A stretch of 64,000 bases of DNA from Gordonia paraffinivorans NBRC 108238 (lineage in GTDB: Bacteria; Actinomycetota; Actinomycetes; Mycobacteriales; Mycobacteriaceae): NCBI RefSeq assembly GCF_000344155.1, contig NZ_BAOQ01000027.1, positions 29,799 through 93,798 of the forward strand, read 5' to 3'. The notes below the pieces were generated by a model. That model saw only the letters and a list, made by a program, of their open reading frames with translations, had not been told where the DNA came from and did no database searches. The stretch's first letter is position 1. Every line of letters starts with the position of its first letter. Of this stretch, positions 18,616 to 28,181 are shown in pieces. The position numbers were made by a program, and so were the translations under genes.

Positions 18616-20355
18616 TCAGCGGCACACCGCACCCTGCGACGCAGAGGTGACCAGCTTCGAGTACTTCGCGAGAACACCGCGTGTGTAGCGGGGCGGCAGG
18701 GGAGTGAACTCTGCTGCCCGTGACGCCAGTTCGTCGTCGTCGACGAGGAGATCCAGGCGACCCCGTCCGACGTCGAGTCGGATGGCGTCACCGTCACGGA
18801 CCAGCGCGATCGGCCCGCCGTCGACCGCTTCCGGCGCGACGTGGCCGACGCAGAGGCCGGTGGTGCCGCCGGAGAAGCGGCCGTCGGTCATCAGCAACAC
18901 GTCCTTGCCGAGGCCGGCGCCCTTGATGGCGCCGGTGATCGCCAGCATCTCCCGCATACCCGGTCCGCCCTTGGGGCCCTCGTAGCGGATGACCACGACG
19001 TCGCCCGCGGTGATGGTGCCGTCCTCGAGTGCGTCCATCGCGGCCCGCTCGCGGTCGAACACCCGCGCCGTTCCCTCGAACACGTCGGAGTCGAAACCGG
19101 CCGACTTCACCACCGCGCCCTCCGGCGCCAGCGAACCCTTGAGGATGGTGATGCCGCCGGTCGGGTGGATGGGCGACCGGGTGGCCCGCAGCACCTGGCC
19201 GTCCGGGTCCGGCGGAGCGATGTCGGCAAGGTTCTCGGCGACGGTCCGGCCGGTCACCGTCAGGCAGTCGCCGTGCAGGAGTCCGGCGTCGAGCAGGGCT
19301 TTCATGATCACCGGGACGCCGCCGATCCGGTCGACGTCGGACATCACGTGCCGGCCGAACGGCTTCACGTCCGCCAGATGCGGCACCCGCTTGCCGATGC
19401 GCGTGAAGTCGTCGAGCGTCAGTTCCACCTCCGCCTCGCTGGCGATCGCCAGCAGATGCAACACCGCGTTGGTCGATCCGCCGAACGCCATCACCACCGC
19501 GATCGCGTTCTCGAACGCCTCGCGGGTCATGATGTCGCGTGCGGTGATGCCGCGGCGCAGCATCTCCACGACGGCGATGCCGCTCTGACGTGCGAAACCG
19601 TCGCGCCGCTTGTCGGGTGCCGGGGGAGCGGCGCTGCCCGGCAGCGACATCCCGAGGGCCTCGGCGGCACTGGCCATCGTGTTCGCCGTGTACATGCCGC
19701 CGCAGGCGCCCTCACCGGGGCAGATGGCGCGCTCGATGGTGTCGACGTCCTCCCGGCTCATCAGCCCGCGAGCACATGCGCCGACGGCCTCGAAGGCGTC
19801 GATGATGGTGACCTGCCGCTCCGACCCGTCGGACAGCCGCGCGTACCCGGGCAGCGTCGATCCGGCATAGAGGAAGACCGACGCGAGGTCGAGTCCCGCT
19901 GCCGCCATGAGCATCCCGGGCAGTGACTTGTCGCACCCGGCCAGCAGGACCGAGCCGTCGAGTCGTTCGGCGCTCATCACGGTCTCGACGCTGTCGGCGA
20001 TCACCTCGCGCGAGACCAGCGAGAAGTGCATCCCCTCATGGCCCATCGAGATGCCGTCGGACACCGAGATGGTCCCGAACTCGAGCGGGTATCCGCCGCC
20101 TTCGTGCACGCCGTCCTTGACGGCTTTCGCCAGCCGGTCCAGGGAGAGATTGCACGGGGTGATCTCGTTCCAGGACGATCCCACGCCGATCTGCGGTTTG
20201 GCCCAGTCGTCGTCGCCCATGCCGACCGCGCGGAGCATGCCGCGCGCCGCGGTCTTCTCCAGACCGTCGGTGACGTCACGGCTACGGGGTTTGATGTCGA
20301 CCTCGTCGGGCGTCGGCGTGTCGTCGTGTCGGTCGGGCCTGGCGCGCTCGGTCAT
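18616..20355 (-). CDS. ilvD: Dihydroxy-acid dehydratase IlvD
   Basis: 579 residues. Dehydrates 2,3-dihydroxy-isovalerate/methylvalerate in valine and isoleucine synthesis, using an Fe-S cluster. Cluster Cys sites: [10 protein letters not shown] near residue 130 and [16 protein letters not shown] near 200. C-terminal [18 protein letters not shown] is the family signature. The ATG at 20355 begins MTERARPD. Other ilv genes are not adjacent. Full family length and intact. Confidence 0.96.
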   Translation of the reverse strand: MTERARPDRHDDTPTPDEVDIKPRSRDVTDGLEKTAARGMLRAVGMGDDDWAKPQIGVGSSWNEITPCNLSLDRLAKAVKDGVHEGGGYPLEFGTISVSDGISMGHEGMHFSLVSREVIADSVETVMSAERLDGSVLLAGCDKSLPGMLMAAAGLDLASVFLYAGSTLPGYARLSDGSERQVTIIDAFEAVGACARGLMSREDVDTIERAICPGEGACGGMYTANTMASAAEALGMSLPGSAAPPAPDKRRDGFARQSGIAVVEMLRRGITARDIMTREAFENAIAVVMAFGGSTNAVLHLLAIASEAEVELTLDDFTRIGKRVPHLADVKPFGRHVMSDVDRIGGVPVIMKALLDAGLLHGDCLTVTGRTVAENLADIAPPDPDGQVLRATRSPIHPTGGITILKGSLAPEGAVVKSAGFDSDVFEGTARVFDRERAAMDALEDGTITAGDVVVIRYEGPKGGPGMREMLAITGAIKGAGLGKDVLLMTDGRFSGGTTGLCVGHVAPEAVDGGPIALVRDGDAIRLDVGRGRLDLLVDDDELASRAAEFTPLPPRYTRGVLAKYSKLVTSASQGAVCR

Positions 20356-20380
20356 GTGGCCCACGGTAGCGCCGCACAAA

Positions 20381-20428
20381 CGAGATCGGGTTGCGTTCCC
20401 ACGGCGATGGGAACGCAACCCGATCTCG
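20381..20428 (-). terminator. Very strong 21-bp hairpin before ilvD
   Basis: Perfect 21-bp stem (20381-20401 with 20408-20428) and a 6-nt loop, no U tract. It lies 5 nt past the stop of the acyl-CoA synthetase gene and 25 nt upstream of ilvD, so it probably ends the former transcript. Confidence 0.75.
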
Positions 20429-20433
20429 AACGG

Positions 20434-21942
20434 TCAGCCGCGCAGTTCGCGCTTGAGCAGCTTGCCGCTCTGGTTGCGCGGCAACTCCTCGACGAACTTC
20501 ACCAGTTTGGGCACCTTGAACGGCGCAAGGCGCTGCTTGACGTGCTCGATGATCTCGGCCTCGGTGACGGTGGCCTCGGCGCGCAGCACCACGACCGCGG
20601 TGATCGCCTCGATCCACTTCTCGTCCGGGGTGCCGATGACGGCGACCTCGGCGACGTCGTCGTGGGTGTAGATCGCGTCCTCGACCTCACGCGAGGCGAC
20701 CAGGATGCCGCCGGTGTTGATGACGTCCTTGATGCGGTCGACGACGGTGATGTAACCCTCCTCGTCGCGGGTCACCAGGTCGCCGGAGTGGAACCACCCG
20801 CCGCGGAATGCCTCCTCGGTCGCCTCGGGGTTCTCCCAGTAGCCCTCGCACAACTGCGGTGAGCGGTAGAGGATCTCGCCGGGCTCACCGGCGGGGACGT
20901 CGTTGTCGTCGGCGTCGACGACGCGGGCCTCGACGAAGAACACCGGGCGTCCGCACGATGCCGGCCGGGCGTCGTGTTCCTCGGGTCGCAGAACCGCTGC
21001 GAGCGGGCCGATCTCGGACTGGCCGAAGCAGTTGTAGAAGCCGAGGTCGGGGTAGCGTTCGCGCAGTCGCTGCAGGACGGTGACGGGCATGATCGAGGCG
21101 CCGTACTGCGCCTTGCGCAGCGACGAGAGGTCGCGCTTGTCGAGATCGGGGTGGCTGGACAGCGGCACCCACACGGTCGGGGCCAAGAACAGCGAACCGA
21201 TCCGGTATTCCTCGACCTGGCGGAGGATCTCGGGGATGTCGGGGGCAGGCATGAGACGCACCGTCGCGCCGACCGCGAGGTAGGGGAGCATGAACACGTG
21301 CATGCCGGCCGAGTGGTAGAGCGGCATGCAGATGAGCGGGTTGTCTGCGGGGTCGAGATCGAGCGCGATGATCGACGAGGTGTACTCGTGGATGAGCGCC
21401 CGGTGGGTCATCATGGCGCCCTTGGGCTTCGACGTCGTACCCGAGGTGTAGAGCAGCTGGACGAGGTCGCTGTCGGCGACCTCGGTCTCGAGGTCCGGGA
21501 CGTCGCCGGTGGTGACGATGGCGACGAGTGAGTCGTCGGCGTCGCGCAGGGGGATCACGAACTCGGCGGGCACGACGTCGATGACGGCGTCGAGGTTCTC
21601 GGCGAGGGCGGGGTCGACGAGGACGGCACGGGCTCCGGACTGCTCGAGCAGGTAGCTCAGCTCACCGGCCCGCAGGGCGTAGTTGATCGGCACGTGGACC
21701 AGGCCGGCGCGCGCCGCGGCGAGGTAGCCGATGACGTACGCGTGCGAGTTGGTGCCGTAGCCGGCCACCCGGTCGCCCTTGACGAGGCCGAGGGAGAGCA
21801 GGTGCGCGGCGGCCCGGGTCACGGCGTCGTCGAGCTCACGGTAGGTGAGGGCCTCGTCGCCGAAGTGAAGGGCGGTGCGGTCGGGGAATCGGGCGGCGGT
21901 GCGCCGGAGCACTCCGTCGACGGTGTTCGAGGTGGGGGTCAT
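20434..21942 (-). CDS. Fatty-acyl-CoA synthetase (AMP-binding, FadD type)
   Basis: 502 residues of the ANL adenylating superfamily. YTSGTTSKPKG near residue 165 is the P-loop; FGQSEIG, SGDLVTRDEEGY and DRIKDVINTGG are the A5-A8 regions; the catalytic Lys is in RNQSGKLLKREL at the C-terminus. Activates a carboxylic acid as acyl-AMP and then the CoA thioester. Closest in style to FadD13-like synthetases; chain length cannot be told. ATG 21942 begins right at the conserved N-terminal helix. Confidence 0.9.
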   Translation of the reverse strand: MTPTSNTVDGVLRRTAARFPDRTALHFGDEALTYRELDDAVTRAAAHLLSLGLVKGDRVAGYGTNSHAYVIGYLAAARAGLVHVPINYALRAGELSYLLEQSGARAVLVDPALAENLDAVIDVVPAEFVIPLRDADDSLVAIVTTGDVPDLETEVADSDLVQLLYTSGTTSKPKGAMMTHRALIHEYTSSIIALDLDPADNPLICMPLYHSAGMHVFMLPYLAVGATVRLMPAPDIPEILRQVEEYRIGSLFLAPTVWVPLSSHPDLDKRDLSSLRKAQYGASIMPVTVLQRLRERYPDLGFYNCFGQSEIGPLAAVLRPEEHDARPASCGRPVFFVEARVVDADDNDVPAGEPGEILYRSPQLCEGYWENPEATEEAFRGGWFHSGDLVTRDEEGYITVVDRIKDVINTGGILVASREVEDAIYTHDDVAEVAVIGTPDEKWIEAITAVVVLRAEATVTEAEIIEHVKQRLAPFKVPKLVKFVEELPRNQSGKLLKRELRG

Positions 21943-22163
21943 CACACCAACAGGATGACTGTTGCCTGATCGACGCGTGAACGCACCCCCGTTGCCCTCG
22001 AGGCTCTGGGCGTCGAGGGCATCGTGGGCAACGGGCATCGTGGGCAACGGGTGCAATGGCCTTCATGGCACTGCCCGGGGTGGCGTCATGCCCCGAGGGT
22101 TCAAGTTCGAGTTCACTTGAAATCAAGGGGCGATTCCTCTGGCGACGTGTCCGATCGGTATGC

Positions 22164-22175
22164 GAACATATGTTC
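22164..22175 (+). promoter_or_regulatory. SOS (LexA) box before dinB
   Basis: CGAACATATGTTCT contains a perfect palindrome, GAAC-ATAT-GTTC, matching the actinobacterial/Bacillus LexA consensus GAACN4GTTC. It ends one base before the dinB ATG at 22177, so LexA binding would cover the transcription start. Confidence 0.85.
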
Positions 22176-22176
22176 T

Positions 22177-23418
22177 ATGCGGGTCGAGCGGCGCGAGCGG
22201 GAGGAGGCCTCGATCCTGCACGCCGACCTCGACTCGTTCTACGCCTCGGTCGAGCAGCGGGACGATCCCGCCCTGCGAGGACGCCCCGTCCTGGTCGGGG
22301 GAGGCGTGGTGCTGGCCGCCAGCTACGAGGCCAAGGCGAGGGGAGTGCGCTCGCCGATGCCCGGCCACGAGGCGCGCCGGCTCTGCCCGGACGCCGTCGT
22401 GGTCCGGCCGAGGTTCGACGCCTACATGGAGGCCAGCCGCGAGGTCTTCGACATCTTCCACGACACGACGCCTGTCGTGGAGGGCATCAGCGTCGACGAG
22501 GCGTTCCTCGATGTCGGCGGGCTCGGACGCGTCAGCGGGTCCCCGCAGGACATCGCCACGACGATCCGCCGCCGCGTCCGCGACGAGGTCGGTCTCCCGA
22601 TCACGGTGGGCGGCGCACGCAGCAAGTTCCTGGCCAAGGTCGCGAGTGCGGTCGGCAAACCCGACGGACTGCTGATCGTCGCACCGGGCACCGAGCTGTC
22701 CTTCCTGCATCCGCTGCCGGTCCGCAGGTTGTGGGGCGTCGGACCCGTCACCGAGGCCAAGCTCCACGACGCCGGCGTCGAGACGGTGGGCGACATCGCG
22801 GCACTCGGACAACGTGCTCTTTGCTCGCTCCTCGGCCCCGGAGCCGGCCGGCACCTGTTCGCGCTGTCGCTGGCACAGGACCCCCGTCGCGTCGAGACGG
22901 GTAAGCGCCGCCATTCGATCGGCTCCCAACGCGCCCTCGGACGCCGGCCGAAGTCCGGCGCCGACCTCGAGGCGACGATCGTGGCCATCGTCGAACGGCT
23001 CGGCAAGCGGCTCCGGACCGCGGAGCGGGTGTGCCGCACGGTCGTCCTCCGGCTGCGATTCGACGACTTCACTCGCGCGACACGATCCCGCACGCTGCCC
23101 GAGCCCACCGATCGCACCGACATCGTCATGGCGACGGCGAGGGGGTTGCTGGCCGAGGCGATGCCGACCATCCGCGACAGCGGGTGCACGCTCCTCGGGC
23201 TGTCGCTGACCAACCTCGACCCTCGCGACAGCATTCAGTTGACGCTCCCGTTCGACACCGACAGGGCCGCGGGGAGCGTCTCGAGCGGACCGGGCGTCGG
23301 GGTTCGGCTCGACACCACCATGGACCTGCTGCGGGAGCGATTCGGCCGCGACTCGGTCACCCGCGCCGTGCTGATCGGCCGCGACCACGGCGACGACGCC
23401 CCGATGCTCCCTGACTAG
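22177..23418 (+). CDS. dinB: DNA polymerase IV (Y family)
   Basis: 413 residues. Translesion polymerase. Catalytic palm: HADLDSFYASVEQ near residue 12 and GISVDEAFLDVGG near 102 carry the metal-binding Asp/Glu. HhH motifs (WGVGPVTEAKL, ALCSLLGPGAG) lie at 185-230. The little-finger domain runs about 245-360, followed by a tail unlike the usual beta-clamp peptide. The ATG sits directly after the SOS box, implying a leaderless or near-leaderless LexA-controlled transcript. Longer upstream frame rejected because homology begins at ILHADLDSF. Confidence 0.92.
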   Translation: MRVERREREEASILHADLDSFYASVEQRDDPALRGRPVLVGGGVVLAASYEAKARGVRSPMPGHEARRLCPDAVVVRPRFDAYMEASREVFDIFHDTTPVVEGISVDEAFLDVGGLGRVSGSPQDIATTIRRRVRDEVGLPITVGGARSKFLAKVASAVGKPDGLLIVAPGTELSFLHPLPVRRLWGVGPVTEAKLHDAGVETVGDIAALGQRALCSLLGPGAGRHLFALSLAQDPRRVETGKRRHSIGSQRALGRRPKSGADLEATIVAIVERLGKRLRTAERVCRTVVLRLRFDDFTRATRSRTLPEPTDRTDIVMATARGLLAEAMPTIRDSGCTLLGLSLTNLDPRDSIQLTLPFDTDRAAGSVSSGPGVGVRLDTTMDLLRERFGRDSVTRAVLIGRDHGDDAPMLPD

Positions 23419-23512
23419 GGATTTCGTAGCGAAAATGCGCGCCATGTCCCGTTGTTCTCTACGAATCGTCGCGAGAATGCATCAGCCGGAGTACGACGGG
23501 GATCGCGCGCAC

Positions 23513-23518
23513 TAGAGT
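23513..23518 (+). promoter_or_regulatory. -10 element of a likely leaderless trpB2 promoter
   Basis: TAGAGT fits the actinobacterial TANNNT -10 hexamer and lies 8 nt before the trpB2 ATG, the spacing expected when transcription begins at the start codon. No Shine-Dalgarno is present. Confidence 0.5.
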
Positions 23519-23526
23519 GTCAATCC

Positions 23527-24825
23527 ATGACGCAAGTAGACGCCACCAATCCCGATCTGGTGACCGTCGGGGTCCCGACGCACTGGTACAACCTCGCCGC
23601 CGAGCTCGACACCCCGATCCCGCCCCACCTGCATCCCGGCACCAAGGAGCCGGTGGGACCCGACGACCTGGCCGCGCTGTTCCCCAGTGGTCTCATCGCC
23701 CAGGAGGTCTCGTCCGAGCCGTACATCGAGATCCCGGAACCGGTCCGTGAGATCTACAAGATGTGGCGGCCCTCGCCGCTGATCCGCGCCCGCAAGTTCG
23801 AGAAGGCGCTCAACACCAAGGCCCGCATCTACGTCAAGTACGAGGGCGTGAGCCCGGTCGGCAGCCACAAGACCAATTCGGCTGTGGCGCAGGCGTACTA
23901 CAACAGCGTCGACGGCGTCACCAAGCTCACCACCGAGACCGGCGCCGGTCAGTGGGGCAGTGCGCTGGCCTTCGCCGGGGCCCAGTTCGGCATCGACGTC
24001 GAGGTGTGGCAGGTCCGCGCGTCGTACGACTCGAAGCCCTACCGCGGCTTCCTGATCCGCACCTACGGCGGCACCCTGCACCCGAGCCCGTCGGACCTCA
24101 CCGAGTCGGGCCGGGCCATGCTCGCCAAGGATCCGAACACCACGGGCAGCCTGGGAATGGCCGTCAGCGAGGCGGTCGAGGTCGCCGCCTCTGACCCGGA
24201 CACCCGATATGCACTCGGCAGCGTGCTCAACCACGTCGTGCTGCACCAGAGTGTCATCGGCCAGGAGGCCGTCGATCAGCTCAACGCGGTCGAGCCCGGT
24301 GGCGCCGACGTCGTCTTCGGTTGCGCCGGCGGCGGTTCCAACCTCGCCGGGCTCTCGTTCCCGTTCCTGCGGGAGAAGATCCACGGCCGTTCCAACCCGC
24401 GCATCGTCGCCGCGGAGCCGGCCGCCTGCCCGTCGATCACCCAGGGCGAGTACCGCTACGACCACGGTGACGTTGCCGGCCTCACGCCGCTGCTCAAGAT
24501 GCACACGCTCGGAATGGATTTCGTTCCGGACCCGATCCACGCCGGCGGCCTGCGCTACCACGGCATGGCGCCCGCGCTCAGCCACACCGTCGAGCTCGGA
24601 CTGGTCGAGGGTGTCGCCATCACGCAGAAGGACGCCTTCGCGGCGGGTGTGACGTTTGCGCGCACGCAGGGCATCGTCCCGGCACCGGAGTCGACGCACG
24701 CCATCGCCGCGTGTGCCGCGGCCGTTGCCGACAGCGACAAGGAGCAGGTCGTCGTCATCGGCCTGTCCGGTCACGGACAGCTCGATCTGCCGGCCTACGC
24801 GGAATTCCTCGACGGCAGGATCTGA
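23527..24825 (+). CDS. trpB2: TrpB2-type tryptophan synthase beta-like protein
   Basis: 432 residues, longer than the usual TrpB1 (about 400) and with the TrpB2 N-terminus (RPSPLIRA rather than the TrpB1 block). GSHKTNSA near residue 115 holds the PLP Lys; TETGAGQWG, FGCAGGGSN and GLRYHGMAPALSH are family motifs. TrpB2 proteins condense indole or related nucleophiles with serine, often without TrpA; no trpA is nearby. It shares one base with the next gene, so both are probably one transcript. Confidence 0.88.
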   Translation: MTQVDATNPDLVTVGVPTHWYNLAAELDTPIPPHLHPGTKEPVGPDDLAALFPSGLIAQEVSSEPYIEIPEPVREIYKMWRPSPLIRARKFEKALNTKARIYVKYEGVSPVGSHKTNSAVAQAYYNSVDGVTKLTTETGAGQWGSALAFAGAQFGIDVEVWQVRASYDSKPYRGFLIRTYGGTLHPSPSDLTESGRAMLAKDPNTTGSLGMAVSEAVEVAASDPDTRYALGSVLNHVVLHQSVIGQEAVDQLNAVEPGGADVVFGCAGGGSNLAGLSFPFLREKIHGRSNPRIVAAEPAACPSITQGEYRYDHGDVAGLTPLLKMHTLGMDFVPDPIHAGGLRYHGMAPALSHTVELGLVEGVAITQKDAFAAGVTFARTQGIVPAPESTHAIAACAAAVADSDKEQVVVIGLSGHGQLDLPAYAEFLDGRI

Positions 24826-25571
24826 TGTCGCCGGCGATGCGGACGGTCGGCGTCGACCTGTCCGCATCGCCGGACAAGACCGCGATCGCGGTCCTCGAAT
24901 GGTTCGACGACCGCGCCGAAGTGGTCGAACTGGGGGTCGGATGCGACGACGCCGCGATCCGGCACCTCGTCGACGGTGCGACACGTGTCGGCATCGACTC
25001 GCCCTTCGGCTGGCCCGATGACTTCGTCGAGTTCGTTGTCGCACATCACCGTGGCGGCTTACCGGGTGGGCGCGGCCTCGACGAGATCTCCCGGCGCCGT
25101 CCTCTCGCGCTCCGCCGCACCGACCTGTGGGTCGCAGAGTCCGGCCTCGGTCGCCCGCTCAGCGTGTCGGCGGACCAGATCGCACACGTCGCCTTCCGCT
25201 GCGCGGGCCTACTCGCCGACCTCGGCGTCGAGAACCGGGTGGACGGTTGGGCCGTCGAGGCCTACCCGGCGGGGGCGCTGAAGCGGTGGGGACTCACCTC
25301 GCGCGGATACAAGCGTTCCGCCAACCGATCCGTGCTCGCCGAACTCGTCGACGCCCTGTGCTCCGCGGCGCCCTGGCTCGTTCTCGGTCGGCACGACGGC
25401 CTCATGCGTACCGACGACGATGCTTTCGACGCGGTGATCACCGCTTTGATCGCACGGGCTGCGGAACTGGGCCTGACCACACGGCCTTCGGCTGACGACC
25501 TCGCGGTCGCGCTGCGGGAGGGGTGGATTCACGTGCCCGAATGCGCGCTGGACTCCCTGGCGTGCGGATAG
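24825..25571 (+). CDS. DUF429 predicted nuclease-like protein
   Basis: 248 residues. VGVDLSASPDKTAIAVL at the start and RVGIDSPFGWP near residue 60 are the acidic strands of the DUF429 family, which has an RNase H-like fold; activity is not established. The ATG overlaps the trpB2 stop (TGATG); an ATG 12 nt downstream is an alternative. Convergent with the GNAT gene. Confidence 0.75.
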   Translation: MSPAMRTVGVDLSASPDKTAIAVLEWFDDRAEVVELGVGCDDAAIRHLVDGATRVGIDSPFGWPDDFVEFVVAHHRGGLPGGRGLDEISRRRPLALRRTDLWVAESGLGRPLSVSADQIAHVAFRCAGLLADLGVENRVDGWAVEAYPAGALKRWGLTSRGYKRSANRSVLAELVDALCSAAPWLVLGRHDGLMRTDDDAFDAVITALIARAAELGLTTRPSADDLAVALREGWIHVPECALDSLACG

Positions 25572-25605
25572 GCGCGGGACGCGAGCCGAGTCGCCCTGTC
25601 GCAAC

Positions 25606-26190
25606 TCACACCAACATCTTCCGCATCAGCACTCGTGGGAATCCGTTCAACACCGAGGTCGTGTCCGCGGCCTTGGTGAACCCGTGCTTCTCGAACAACC
25701 CGCGGGTCCCGACATAGGCCATCGTGAGATCGACCTTCTCCCCGCGGTTGTCGACGGGGTAGCCCTCGATCGCCGGGGCGCCGTTGGATCGCGCGTACTC
25801 GACCGCGCCCTCGAGCAGCGCATGTGAAATGCCCTTCTTCCGGTGGCCGGGTCGCACCCGGATGCACCACACGCACCACACCGGGAGGTCGTCGACGTGC
25901 GGGATCGTGCGATTGCGGGCGAACGTCGTGTCTGCGCGCGGTGACACCGCCGCCCAACCCACGACCTCCTCTGTCTCCCCGCTCGTGTCATACGCGAGGA
26001 CGCCGAGCGGAATCCCGCTGTCGCACAACTGCTTGACGAACTCGCCTCGCTGCTCGCGCTGCAACTGCTGGTTCTGCTTGCTCGGTATCCGGTAGCTGAG
26101 ACACCAGCAGACGTTGGAGGTCGGCTTCTTGGGACCGACCATCGTCGCGATGTCGTCGAAGACGGTGGCGGGCCGGACGTCGATCGTCAT
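25606..26190 (-). CDS. GNAT-family acetyltransferase
   Basis: 194 residues. The acetyl-CoA site is CIRVRPGHRKKGISHALLEGAVEYARSNG (about 115-145), with the R/Q-x-x-G-x-G/A loop degenerate as RKKGIS. The N-terminal region CWCLSYR and CDSGIPLGVLAY is shared by a group of actinobacterial GNAT proteins of unknown substrate. Cys-rich surroundings (CVWCIRV). No partner gene evident. Confidence 0.8.
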   Translation of the reverse strand: MTIDVRPATVFDDIATMVGPKKPTSNVCWCLSYRIPSKQNQQLQREQRGEFVKQLCDSGIPLGVLAYDTSGETEEVVGWAAVSPRADTTFARNRTIPHVDDLPVWCVWCIRVRPGHRKKGISHALLEGAVEYARSNGAPAIEGYPVDNRGEKVDLTMAYVGTRGLFEKHGFTKAADTTSVLNGFPRVLMRKMLV

Positions 26191-26245
26191 GCACCCACTG
26201 TCGCGAGGCTCGTCCGGGATTTCAAGGGACAGAACCGGTCCGCGT

Positions 26246-26854
26246 TCAGCGGCTCGTTCTCGATCCGTACACCGTGCGATACCAGACGGCGGTGAGGATC
26301 TCGATGGCCGTCTCGTCGTCGGGGATCGACCCGGCGACCCCGCCCCGGACGGCGAGCCAGGACCAGCACGACGATTCGAGCATGTTGACCAGGACGGTCG
26401 CGAGCGGTTCGAGGGGGATGCCGATGTCGTACCCGCCGCGCTCGGCGCCGTGCAGGCCGGCGAGCACCTGCTTGATGCCGGCAGCGCGTTGCGCATGCCA
26501 GCGGTCGCGGAAGTCGTCGTCGAGCATCGACATCTGGAACAGGCCGATGATCTCGGGCAGGTACTTCTTGTAGGTGGTCCAATAGGCGGTCACGGCCTGG
26601 CGGACCCCGTCCTCGGGGTCGGTGTTCTTGCTGGCGAGCGAGGCCTCGACCACCTCGTTGCTGAACTGGTCCAGCAGCGCCTCGAGCAACTGATCCTTGT
26701 TGTCGTAGTAGTTGTAGAACGACCCCGTCGAGCGGCCCGCGGCCTGTGCGATGTCGGAGATCTTGGTGTTCAGGTAGCCCTTCTCGGCGAAACAGCGTCG
26801 CGCTGCGTCGAGGAATGCAGCCTCCGTTTGACGTCCCTTGTTCGTCGGCGGCAC
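26246..26854 (-). CDS. TetR-family transcriptional regulator
   Basis: 202 residues. The N-terminal HTH spans about 8-58: FLDAARRCFAEKGYLNTKISDIAQAAGRSTGSFYNYYDNKDQLLEAL. The C-terminal ligand domain ends with DDETAIEILTAVWYRTVYG, a pattern seen in regulators of fatty-acid/aromatic CoA genes. GTG 26854 is preferred because GGAAGGAGAG lies just upstream; ATG 26884 has no ribosome site. It is divergent from the dioxygenase-hydrolase pair and is probably their repressor (inference). Confidence 0.85.
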   Translation of the reverse strand: MPPTNKGRQTEAAFLDAARRCFAEKGYLNTKISDIAQAAGRSTGSFYNYYDNKDQLLEALLDQFSNEVVEASLASKNTDPEDGVRQAVTAYWTTYKKYLPEIIGLFQMSMLDDDFRDRWHAQRAAGIKQVLAGLHGAERGGYDIGIPLEPLATVLVNMLESSCWSWLAVRGGVAGSIPDDETAIEILTAVWYRTVYGSRTSR

Positions 26855-27062
26855 CGCGCACTCTCCTTCCGCGGGGCGGTTCATCTCATCGAATCACGCA
26901 ACTGCGTCCGGTTCGCGGACGTCTCGTCGGAGACTGTGGCCCTTGTCATATTCTGAACCTGAATCTAGCATCAGAAAATCCGCGCGGGAACAGCCTGGGG
27001 AGGGACTCCGCGCAGGACGTCGCCTGTCACGCCCTCCCGACCACAGCTCAGGAGTGGAGCCC

Positions 27063-28181
27063 ATGGAATCGTTCATCCAGCACCGGAAGGGCCGCACGCC
27101 GCGGCAGGTCCACCGCGACGTCGAAGACTTCAAGGACGACGAACTCGGCCGCTACGGCTTCACCGGCCGCACCGCGCACCTCTACCGGCGCAACGATCCG
27201 ACGCAGTTCCGCGCGGTCGGGACCCACACCGGCGTTGACAAGTTCGTCACCGAGCTGACCCCGACCGATCAGATCGATCCGGCGGGCGAGCCGTTGCTGA
27301 TGTTCTACAACGACGACTGCCGCATCTCGCTGAGCCGACGCAGCGAGGCAGCGCCGTTCTGGTTCCGGCCGGTCGACGGCGACGAGCTGTTCTTCGTCCA
27401 CGAGGGCACCGGCTACTTCGAGACCGAGTTCGGCCGCCTGCCCTACCGCCCCGGCGACTACCTCTACATCCCGAAGGGCTGCACGTACCGACAGGTCCCC
27501 GACAACCCGTCGCTGCTGCTGATCATCGAGGCGGTCGAGGAATTCCGGGTGCCCGAGCCCGGTGTGCTCGGACGGTTCTTCCCGTTCGACTCCTCGCTTG
27601 TCGTCGTGCCCGAGGCGGAGGCCTTCGAGGGTGACGGCCGCGACGAGTACGAGGTCCGGTTCCGCCAGCGTGACGGCGAGACGACCCTGTACTACCCGTT
27701 CCACCCGCTCGACGTCGAGGGCTGGCGCGGCGACCTGTTCCCGTTCACGTTCAACATCGAGGACTACGACGTCATCACCTCGGAGTCGGTCCACCTCCCG
27801 CCCACCGTGCACCTGTTCATGCAGGCGACCGGCGTCTACGTCATGAACTTCCTTCCGCGACCGGCGGAGTCGCGCAAGGGTGCCGAACGACTGCCCTGGT
27901 ACCACCGCAACACCGACTTCGACGAGATCGCGTTCTTCCACGGCGGCAAGCTGTTCGGCGTCGACATGCCGCCCGGCTTCATCTCCCTTGCGCCACAGGG
28001 CCTTCACCACGGCATCCCGGAACGGGCCCGCGAACGGTCGCGGCGCAAGTTCGACGAGTTCGACCGCGTCGAATGGAAGGTCATCGCGATCGACACCCGA
28101 CGCCGCCTGATCCCCACCCCCGTGATGACCGGTTCGGCCGATTCCGCGGCCGCCGAGGTCCCCGAAGGAGCCCGCGCATGA
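27063..28181 (+). CDS. Homogentisate 1,2-dioxygenase-like protein
   Basis: 372 residues, cupin-fold dioxygenase family; true HGD is about 430-440. DELFFVHEGTGYFETEFG near residue 110 is the first cupin. The C-terminal iron region is PWYHRNTDFDE near 280 and LAPQGLHHG near 310, matching the HRN...E and later His ligands of HGD (Glu one residue off the usual spacing). Family enzymes open aromatic rings. Fumarylacetoacetase and maleylacetoacetate isomerase are absent; instead an alpha/beta hydrolase overlaps by 4 nt. The substrate may not be homogentisate. Confidence 0.8.
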   Translation: MESFIQHRKGRTPRQVHRDVEDFKDDELGRYGFTGRTAHLYRRNDPTQFRAVGTHTGVDKFVTELTPTDQIDPAGEPLLMFYNDDCRISLSRRSEAAPFWFRPVDGDELFFVHEGTGYFETEFGRLPYRPGDYLYIPKGCTYRQVPDNPSLLLIIEAVEEFRVPEPGVLGRFFPFDSSLVVVPEAEAFEGDGRDEYEVRFRQRDGETTLYYPFHPLDVEGWRGDLFPFTFNIEDYDVITSESVHLPPTVHLFMQATGVYVMNFLPRPAESRKGAERLPWYHRNTDFDEIAFFHGGKLFGVDMPPGFISLAPQGLHHGIPERARERSRRKFDEFDRVEWKVIAIDTRRRLIPTPVMTGSADSAAAEVPEGARA

